Positions 1 to 4,959 of a DNA stretch of 5,394 nucleotides are shown here, in pieces (within the stretch, counting starts at the first letter, position 1; each line of letters opens with the position of its first letter). The translations under genes were made by a program, and so were the position numbers. The notes below the pieces were generated by a model. That model was not told the DNA's origin and did no database searches. It saw only the letters and a program-made list of their open reading frames with translations. The DNA is from JAGNZR01 sp051648485 (lineage in GTDB: Bacteria > Fusobacteriota > Fusobacteriia > Fusobacteriales > Fusobacteriaceae), in NCBI GenBank assembly GCA_051648485.1, contig JBOFFH010000139.1:1-5394 (forward strand), given 5' to 3'.

Positions 1-1
1 G

Positions 2-223
2 TTAAAAATTAAAATCTGGTTCAGGTAATCTTGCACGACTAAATCCTCTTTCAGTTTCCCTCAATTCTTTAGATTCTTCTTCCCACTCTTCTTCTAAATC
101 TCCGTCATCTTCAAAATCATCCTCTTCTTCTTCAAAGAAATAATCATCTTCAAAATCATTTTCAAATAAAGAATCATCATTGTCTAAAATTTCCTCTTCT
201 TCTTCTAAATCTTTAAAACTCAT
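2..223 (-). CDS. Small, extremely acidic hypothetical protein (73 aa)
   Basis: No family is recognised. The ORF is complete: ATG at 223, TAA ending at 2. By hand count 35 of 73 residues are Asp or Glu and only 6 are Lys or Arg. The acidic part spans about residues 5-58 and is dotted with aromatics (F20, F24, Y28, F29, F30, F37, W47). The last 15 residues change character: a short basic, Pro-containing tail with R59, R63, R65 and the ending PEPDFNF. There is no signal peptide or membrane segment, so it is probably cytosolic. The start is secure because a near-perfect AAGGAGGT (237-230) lies 6 bases before the ATG. It lies beyond the operon terminator (303-354), so it is probably its own transcription unit. 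Possible roles are a DNA- or RNA-mimic, a basic-protein chaperone, or a subunit tail; none is shown by the sequence. The gene is real with good confidence; its function is unknown. Confidence 0.8.
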   Translation of the reverse strand: MSFKDLEEEEEILDNDDSLFENDFEDDYFFEEEEDDFEDDGDLEEEWEEESKELRETERGFSRARLPEPDFNF

Positions 224-302
224 TTCGGGACCTCCTTAGTTTAGATAGATAATATTCTAATACATACCATAATAATAGTATTTTTCATTTGATTTTTTAG
301 CC

Positions 303-354
303 AAAAAAAAACTTCTTAGCTATTAACAGTATTATACCCTTAATAACCAAGAAG
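303..354 (-). terminator. Intrinsic terminator of the PRTase/DprA-like/HAD operon
   Basis: On the minus strand the arm 354-340 pairs with 326-312 over 15 consecutive positions; two of these are G-U wobbles and none is a mismatch. The loop is 13 bases (339-327). Nine T residues (311-303) follow the stem directly. It begins 21 bases after the TAA of the HAD gene, as expected for the end of an operon. The plus-strand reading lacks a T run after the stem, so the terminator is one-directional. Confidence 0.85.
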
Positions 355-358
355 ACAA
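331..358 (-). promoter_or_regulatory. Candidate promoter inside the terminator, for the acidic-protein gene
   Basis: On the minus strand a perfect TATAAT (336-331) sits in the loop of the terminator hairpin. A partial -35 match, TTGTCT (358-353), lies 16 bases upstream. Transcription from here would start in the 3' arm of the hairpin, so the new RNA could not form the terminator and would read into the acidic gene. In such AT-rich DNA a TATAAT match arises easily by chance, and the -35 matches consensus at only about four positions, so this is tentative. Confidence 0.3.
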
Positions 359-375
359 AATATTTGTTTTACTTT

Positions 376-873
376 TTAAATTTCTTCTAATTTTAATTCT
401 CTATCCAAATTTAAAAAATCACATTTAACATACCAACTACATCCGACTTTAAAAACTTTCTTATTTATTGATTTTTCTAGTTCTTCAGCAGCTAAAAAAT
501 CCTTTTCATTATCTCCAAAAACATAAATTTCATCATAATCCTGTAAATTTTCAAGAGCTTTTAAGTAAGGGTCAGCAAATGGTTTTCTTTTTTTTGTATC
601 ATGATATCCAATAATTTTTACTCCTTCAAGAAAATTATGATATTTTAAAAGCTTTTCAGCATAAACTTTAGGAGAGGATGTGACTACTATGTAGTAATCA
701 AAAATTTTAGAATTCAAATTTTCAATATAATTACGTATTTTTTTATTTAAAATAGTTTTATCAAAATTTTTATATACTTCTTTCCAATTTCTTGATTCTC
801 TGAGATCTTTTAATTCTTCTGTGTTAATAAGAGTATTATCTAAATCATAAATAGCTAATCTTTTTTTTGACAT
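376..873 (-). CDS. Small HAD-superfamily phosphatase (165 aa)
   Basis: Haloacid dehalogenase-fold hydrolase, predicted to remove phosphate from a small molecule, plausibly a nucleotide or sugar phosphate. With numbering from ATG 873, motif I is YDLDNTL with nucleophile D10, acid D12 and T14. Motif II is VVTSS with T65 after a hydrophobic strand. Motif III is K97 in the basic KKRKP stretch. Motif IV is the FGDNEKD segment with D121 and D125. All catalytic positions are present, so it should be active. Only about 45 residues lie between motifs I and II, allowing at most a small helical cap. The reading frame extends to a GTG at 882, but the AAAGGT ribosome site (888-883) touches that GTG and is well placed for ATG 873, so 873 is chosen. 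It starts 19 bases after the DprA-like stop, is last in the operon and is followed by a strong terminator. The substrate cannot be read from sequence. Confidence 0.88.
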   Translation of the reverse strand: MSKKRLAIYDLDNTLINTEELKDLRESRNWKEVYKNFDKTILNKKIRNYIENLNSKIFDYYIVVTSSPKVYAEKLLKYHNFLEGVKIIGYHDTKKRKPFADPYLKALENLQDYDEIYVFGDNEKDFLAAEELEKSINKKVFKVGCSWYVKCDFLNLDRELKLEEI

Positions 874-892
874 TTTAAACACACCTTTTTAA

Positions 893-2041
893 TTATTTTT
901 TATCATTATACAAACTCACTTGCTTAAAGTTAAGAATTTCCTTAACAATTTTTTTTTCATCTCCTGAAATAATTTTAAATTGTTTTTTTTCAATTTCTTC
1001 AAGTTTTTCTTTTAGAATTTTTGAAGTTTCAACTCCTATGATATTAGAAAATAATTTTTTAGGGACATTAGGTGAAAGTGTTCCATTTTTCTTTTTTAAA
1101 AGAATCAAATTCCCCTCTATCTCTTTAGAATTCATCAAATCTTTTACATTAGAAGGATCCCAAACTAATGTAAAACGATCTTGCTCAAGTGAATATTTTA
1201 CTGTATGCAAGGTTCCACTCTTTTCAGAAGTTTCAACCACAAATATCCCTTTAGTCATTCCACTCTGAAGCCGATCTCTTAATACTAAAAAGATCGAAGA
1301 TAACTTTACAGTTGGTGGAATTTCAGACAGTAAAAAGCCATCTTTAGCCAATATTTCTTCTGCTAAACTATTATTCTCTTTTGGAAATATTGGTTGAGCT
1401 AATCCATGAGCAAGTATAGCACCTGTTGCTCCTCCCGCATTTAAAGACCCTATATGTCCGTATTCATCACATCCAACAGCAAGTCCGCTAATATTCCACC
1501 ATCCACTATTCGTCAGTATTTCTCCTATTTTTTTTGCCACTTCTTTTCCATATTTTTCTTCAGGATTTCTTGATCCAATAATAGCTAAAGATTTTTCTAG
1601 TTCAGAATTTTTTGGAAGATAACCTTTATAATAAATTACAAAAGGTGGATCTTTTAATTCTTTAAGACTAATTGGATAGTCTTTTGAAAAATAAGTTTTA
1701 TATTTTATGTTATGAAGTTCACATAATTTTATTTGCTCATCTATTTTTTCTTTTAGAGATAAAAATCTAGATTTATTTTCAATAAAATAGGAATTTAGCT
1801 CTTCTAAATACTTTTCCTCTTCTCTTATTTTACCCTGCTCTTTCAATTTATTTATAGAATTCAAAAATAGATTTTTTAAATTTATTATGTTATCCATTTC
1901 AAAAATATTTAAATTCTCAGATATTGATTGCCAAAAAATAGCGTATAAAGCTTTGTGACTTAAATATGGCCTTCCAAATCTTCCTTCCTCTACATCTGAA
2001 TATATTAATGAAAATAGTATCATTTCTTCATTAGAGTACAA
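893..2041 (-). CDS. DprA/Smf-family (SLOG-fold) protein, non-standard subgroup (382 aa)
   Basis: Related to DprA, the single-strand DNA-binding protein that loads RecA during transformation; its Rossmann-like fold belongs to the SLOG superfamily. The family core spans about residues 112-300. It has the entry DPPFVIYYKG (131-140), GSRNP (156-160), SGLAVGCDEYGHIGS (185-199, with D192 and H196), GGATGAILAHGL (203-214), the FPKEN segment (219-223), SEIPP (239-243), RDRLQSG (255-261), VVET (268-271), SGTLHT (275-280) and EQDRF (286-290). Differences from housekeeping DprA are RDRLQSG in place of RNRIIAG, VWDPSN where VPG is usual, and a helical N-terminus of about 110 residues with no recognisable helix-hairpin-helix. 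The tail after about 340 is helical and Lys/Glu-rich. The start is TTG at 2041: AAGGAAGGTGG (2058-2048) ends 6 bases before it, while the next ATG (2023) is too far away. The setting between PRTase and HAD genes suggests a specialised paralogue, not the competence gene. Confidence 0.88.
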   Translation of the reverse strand: MYSNEEMILFSLIYSDVEEGRFGRPYLSHKALYAIFWQSISENLNIFEMDNIINLKNLFLNSINKLKEQGKIREEEKYLEELNSYFIENKSRFLSLKEKIDEQIKLCELHNIKYKTYFSKDYPISLKELKDPPFVIYYKGYLPKNSELEKSLAIIGSRNPEEKYGKEVAKKIGEILTNSGWWNISGLAVGCDEYGHIGSLNAGGATGAILAHGLAQPIFPKENNSLAEEILAKDGFLLSEIPPTVKLSSIFLVLRDRLQSGMTKGIFVVETSEKSGTLHTVKYSLEQDRFTLVWDPSNVKDLMNSKEIEGNLILLKKKNGTLSPNVPKKLFSNIIGVETSKILKEKLEEIEKKQFKIISGDEKKIVKEILNFKQVSLYNDKK

Positions 2042-2109
2042 TTTTATCCACCTTCCTTAAATTTTTAATTTTTTTATATTTAAAACTTAAAAATAAAAAT
2101 TAATCTATA

Positions 2110-4791
2110 CTAACTTTTGGCAAGCTCATGGCCATATTTAGTATCCCAATCTCTTTGAGATTTTGTTTCTCCTAAGAATAATCCCACCACATCTTTGGCT
2201 CCTAAAGCTAATAATTCATTTCCTAAATCTACAAATCCACTACCTGTTGTTATTATATCATCTAAAAGAATTATATTTTTGTCTTTTACTCTACTATGAT
2301 CTATTTTATAATTTTTAGCTTGTTTATTAAATTCTGTTGATAAATGTTTAGCTTCTCTATCAAATTCTACACTTATACAATCAAATCCATTTTTTATACC
2401 AATTTCTCTTGAAATTCCATTTAACAAATTATAATATCTATTATAATTTGTATCTTTTTTTGATGATGGAATAGGCAAAAGTATTGTCTCGCTAGAAAAT
2501 GCATAATTTTCTAAAATAAATTTTGAGAGCATAGATATAAATTTTTGATTTTGTTTACCATCTTTAAAATCATAAATTAAATATTTGTTAGAAGTATCAT
2601 TCTTGTCAACAGAAAATCTTTTCGGAAAATAATTGATAATATAATTATAACTAAATCCTTTTTTTGAAAGTATATTTTTCTTTATATTAGTTTTAGGTAA
2701 TTTATTAGAAGAAACTACTGATAAATTACCTAAAACTTCATTGGAACTTTTAATATTGTAGCCTTTACTGTCATAGCCTTTTATATCATAACCATCTTTA
2801 TTGTAACCATATGGATCATAGCCATTTTTATCACAGCCATCCTTATCATAGCCATATGAATCATAGCCATTTTTATCACAACAATTTTTATCATAACCAA
2901 ATACATCATAACCAGATTTGTTGTAGCCATATGCATCATAACCTTCTTTATTAAATCCAAATTTATCGTAACTTTCTTTATCATAACCTTCTTTATTAAA
3001 TCCAAATTTATCGTAACTTTCTTTATCATAACCTTCTTTATTGTAGCCAAACTTATTATAACCTTCTCTATTATAACCAGATTTATTATATAATGTTCCT
3101 GTTTCTTTTGAAATATTATCTTTATTATAGCCTTTTTTATTATAACCAGATATATGATAACCTTCTTTATTATAACCTTCTCTATTATAGCCAGATTTAT
3201 TATATAATGTTCCTGTTTCTTTTGAAATATTATCTTTATTATAGCCAGATTTATCATGTCCTTCTTTATTGTAACCAAACTTATTATAACCTATTCTGTT
3301 AAATCCAAATTTATCATAACCTTCTTTATCATAGCCAGATTTATCATGACCTTTTTTATTGTAACCAAGCTTATTATAACCTATTCTGTTAAATCCAAAT
3401 TTATTATAACCTTCTTTATCATAGCCAGATTTATCATGTCCTTCTTTATTGTAACCAAACTTATTATAACCTATTCTACTAAATCCAAATTTATCATAAC
3501 CTTCTTTATCATAGCCAAATTTATCATGACCTTTTTTATTGTAACCAAGCTTATTATAACCTATTCTACTAAATCCAAATTTATCATAACCTTCTTTATC
3601 ATAGCCAGATTTATCATGTCCTTCTTTATTGTAACCAGATTTATCATAACCTATTCTACTAAATCCAAATTTATCATAACCTTCTTTATCATAGCCAGAT
3701 TTATCATAACCTTCTTCATTGTAACCAAGCTTATTATAACCTATTCTATTAAATCCAGATTTATCATAACCTTCTTTATCATAGCCAAATTTATCATATG
3801 ATGCTCCTGTTTCTTTTGAAATATTATCTTTATTAAATCCAAATTTATCGTAACCTTCTTTATTATAACCTTCTTTATTATAACCAGATTCATTATACAA
3901 TGTCCCTGTTTCTTTTGAAATATTATCTTTATTATAGCCTTTTTTATTATAACCTTCTCTATTATAGCCAAATTTATCATATGATGTTCCTGTTTCTTTT
4001 GAAATATCATCTTTATTAAATCCAGATTTATCGTAGCCTTTTTTATTATAACCTTCTCTATTATAGCCAAATTTATCATAACTAGATTTATTATAACCTT
4101 CTCTATTATAGCCAGATTTATCATAACCTTCTTCATTGTAGCCAAACTTATCATAACCTATTCTATTAAATCCAGATTCATTATACAATGTCCCTGTTTC
4201 TTTTGAAATATTATCTTTATTATAGCCTTTTTTATTATAACCTTCTTTATTGTAGCCAAACTTATTATAACCTATTCTATTAAATTCAGATTTATCATAA
4301 CCTTTTTTATTGTAACCAGATTTATCATAACCTTCTTTATTGTAGCCAGGTTTATCATAACCTTCTTTATTGTAGCCAGATTTATCATAACCTTCTTTAT
4401 CGTAACCTTCTTTATTGTAGCCAAACTTATTATAACCTATTCTATTAAATCCAGATTTATTATAACCAGATTTATCATAACCTTCTTTATTGTAGCCAGA
4501 TTTATCATAACCTTCTTTATTGTAGCCAAACTTATTATAACCTATTCTATTAAATCCAGATTTATTATAGCCAGATTTATCATAACCTTCTTTATCGTAA
4601 CCTTCTTTATTGTAGCCAAACTTATCATAACCTTCTTTACTATATAATTTTTCTTCTTCTATTTTTAATTTTTTTTCTAATATATTCTTTTTTTTATTAA
4701 TTTCATTTTTTAAAGAAATATTCATTTTTGAATAAATTATTACCAAATAGATTAGTATTAAAAATATATAAATACCTAATATTAATTGCAT
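2110..4791 (-). CDS. Membrane-anchored Gly-Tyr pentad-repeat protein with C-terminal ComF-like phosphoribosyltransferase domain (893 aa)
   Basis: Four parts can be seen. Residues 3-20 are one hydrophobic segment ending at K22, with no positive charge before it and many Lys after it. By the positive-inside rule this is an uncleaved anchor that leaves the rest in the cytosol. Residues 22-50 are Lys/Glu-rich and probably coiled coil. Residues 54-681 are 116 tandem pentads of pattern G-[YF]-[DN]-[KR]-x, with six inserted octapeptides. Residues about 712-893 are a type I PRTase domain of ComF type: a YDFKDGKQ segment near 740-747, LLPIPSSKK (771-779), and the PRPP-binding loop ILLDDIITTGS (841-851, with D844, D845, T848, T849, G850). 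The loop is intact, so the domain may transfer phosphoribosyl groups or bind PRPP; ComF itself acts in DNA uptake with an unclear reaction. ATG 4791 is preceded by AAAGGA (4804-4799) at 7 bases. The stop is 68 bases before the DprA-like gene. The normal ComF zinc-ribbon N-terminus is absent. Confidence 0.87.
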   Translation of the reverse strand: MQLILGIYIFLILIYLVIIYSKMNISLKNEINKKKNILEKKLKIEEEKLYSKEGYDKFGYNKEGYDKEGYDKSGYNKSGFNRIGYNKFGYNKEGYDKSGYNKEGYDKSGYNKSGFNRIGYNKFGYNKEGYDKEGYDKSGYNKEGYDKPGYNKEGYDKSGYNKKGYDKSEFNRIGYNKFGYNKEGYNKKGYNKDNISKETGTLYNESGFNRIGYDKFGYNEEGYDKSGYNREGYNKSSYDKFGYNREGYNKKGYDKSGFNKDDISKETGTSYDKFGYNREGYNKKGYNKDNISKETGTLYNESGYNKEGYNKEGYDKFGFNKDNISKETGASYDKFGYDKEGYDKSGFNRIGYNKLGYNEEGYDKSGYDKEGYDKFGFSRIGYDKSGYNKEGHDKSGYDKEGYDKFGFSRIGYNKLGYNKKGHDKFGYDKEGYDKFGFSRIGYNKFGYNKEGHDKSGYDKEGYNKFGFNRIGYNKLGYNKKGHDKSGYDKEGYDKFGFNRIGYNKFGYNKEGHDKSGYNKDNISKETGTLYNKSGYNREGYNKEGYHISGYNKKGYNKDNISKETGTLYNKSGYNREGYNKFGYNKEGYDKESYDKFGFNKEGYDKESYDKFGFNKEGYDAYGYNKSGYDVFGYDKNCCDKNGYDSYGYDKDGCDKNGYDPYGYNKDGYDIKGYDSKGYNIKSSNEVLGNLSVVSSNKLPKTNIKKNILSKKGFSYNYIINYFPKRFSVDKNDTSNKYLIYDFKDGKQNQKFISMLSKFILENYAFSSETILLPIPSSKKDTNYNRYYNLLNGISREIGIKNGFDCISVEFDREAKHLSTEFNKQAKNYKIDHSRVKDKNIILLDDIITTGSGFVDLGNELLALGAKDVVGLFLGETKSQRDWDTKYGHELAKS
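2944..3033 (-). repeat. Perfect 45-bp tandem duplication within the pentad array
   Basis: Two adjacent copies, 2989-3033 and 2944-2988, are identical base for base and encode GYDKE-SYDKF-GFNKE twice (residues 587-616). The S in place of G in SYDKF is copied too. This looks like a very recent duplication. Confidence 0.95.
3093..4212 (-). repeat. Six dispersed octapeptide inserts (NISKETGT type) interrupting the pentad array
   Basis: An 8-residue element, [ND]ISKETG[TA], occurs six times at residues 194-201, 262-269, 290-297, 323-330, 521-528 and 559-566. In bases these are 4189-4212, 3985-4008, 3901-3924, 3802-3825, 3208-3231 and 3094-3117. Each is preceded by a pentad ending in KD (GYNKD or GFNKD) and followed by a pentad lacking its first Gly (LYNxS or SYDKF). 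The insert adds 24 bp, keeping the reading frame but shifting the pentad register by 3 residues. It is conserved more tightly than the pentads themselves. Confidence 0.9.
3247..3696 (-). repeat. Higher-order repeat: five 90-bp units of six pentads
   Basis: Residues 366-515 are five consecutive 30-residue blocks. Each block is GYDKE, GY[DN]KF, GF[SN]RI, GY[ND]K[LFS], GYNK[EK], GHDK[SF]. Position 4 and 5 variants alternate between blocks: L/K in blocks 2 and 4, F/E in blocks 3 and 5. This points to a 180-bp dimer that was itself duplicated. GHDK pentads occur only here, one per block. Near identity of the DNA suggests recent expansion by unequal recombination or slippage. Confidence 0.92.
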
Positions 4792-4795
4792 TTAA

Positions 4796-4939
4796 TCATC
4801 CTTTATTTTTTGACTTGAAATTATTTATAATTCTTGCATATTTTTCTTCAAATAAATCTTTATTAAAGTCTATTATGTATTTATTATAATTTTATTTTTC
4901 CATTTCACTTAAACCATCTTCGATTATTTTATTATCCAT
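4796..4939 (-). pseudogene. Small ORF with an in-frame TAA after codon 15 (46 sense codons)
   Basis: The ORF starts at ATG 4939 behind the very strong GGAGGAGG (4951-4944) and reads MDNKIIEDGLSEMEK. It then meets TAA at 4894-4892. The same frame continues for 31 well-formed codons (starting NYNKYIIDF and ending NNFKSKNKG) to a TGA at 4798-4796. That TGA lies 4 bases before the ATG of the PRTase gene and next to its ribosome site. Operon-like spacing on both sides (20 bases after the upstream stop) and the protein-like composition past the TAA suggest one gene of 47 codons, TAA included, recently broken by a nonsense change. The alternative is a genuine 15-residue peptide or leader that couples translation, with the rest non-coding. 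No family is recognised. The two halves have no membrane segment and are charged and Asn/Lys-rich. Confidence 0.55.
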
Positions 4940-4959
4940 TAGTCCTCCTCCAATTATAA

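Larger units (their letters stand above)
2749..4632 (-). repeat. Tandem 15-bp array encoding 116 Gly-Tyr pentads
   Basis: Coding minisatellite inside the PRTase gene, residues 54-681. The unit is 15 bp and encodes G-Y-[DN]-K-x, with x mostly E, S, F, K, I or L. Phe replaces Tyr mainly in GFNRI, GFSRI and GFNKD/E, and His appears in GHDKS. Hand count gives 116 pentads plus six 8-residue inserts, which exactly fills 628 residues. A degenerate first unit, LYSKE (49-53), lies just before. Because 15 is a multiple of 3, gain or loss of units keeps the frame, so the tract should vary in length without switching the gene off. It is not the A(D/N)LXX pentapeptide-repeat family. The Tyr/Gly/Lys/Asp make-up suggests a flexible, perhaps self-associating linker. 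Confidence 0.95.

Noticed and set aside
874..882. GTG start at 882 for the HAD gene
   Set aside because: The ribosome site AAAGGT (888-883) directly abuts the GTG, leaving no spacer. ATG 873 is correctly spaced, and the HAD fold starts right after it.
1038..1268. Plus-strand frame of 76 codons
   Set aside because: It lies antisense to the conserved SLOG core of the DprA-like gene, has no recognisable motif or ribosome site, and starts inside a clear coding region.
2042..2109. Terminator or regulatory hairpin between the PRTase and DprA-like genes
   Set aside because: Only an imperfect A/T-only inverted repeat with no G-C pairs and no clear loop or T run; expected by chance in such AT-rich DNA.
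2781..3278. Minus-strand frame rich in Ile, Lys and Met
   Set aside because: This is a shifted frame of the pentad array. The frame with the ribosome site, membrane anchor and PRTase domain is the real one.
3093..3302. Plus-strand open frame of Tyr/Leu/Phe-rich sequence
   Set aside because: This is another antisense frame of the same array and follows the 15-bp periodicity.
3256..3801. Long plus-strand open frame of hydrophobic Ile/Phe/Thr repeats
   Set aside because: It is the antisense of the pentad array; a 15-bp repeat with no stop in one antisense frame stays open by construction. It has no ribosome site of its own, and the repeat period and motif are explained by the minus-strand gene.
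3741..4154. Second minus-strand shifted frame within the array
   Set aside because: Same cause: a repeat-generated shadow with no domain and no start signal.
2749..4632. CRISPR array
   Set aside because: The units are 15 bp, contiguous and coding, with no unique spacers.
2749..4632. Pentapeptide-repeat (A(D/N)LXX) right-handed helix family
   Set aside because: The five-residue period matches, but the central hydrophobic Leu/Phe and preceding Ala/Asp pattern are missing; the repeat is Gly-Tyr-Asp/Asn-Lys.
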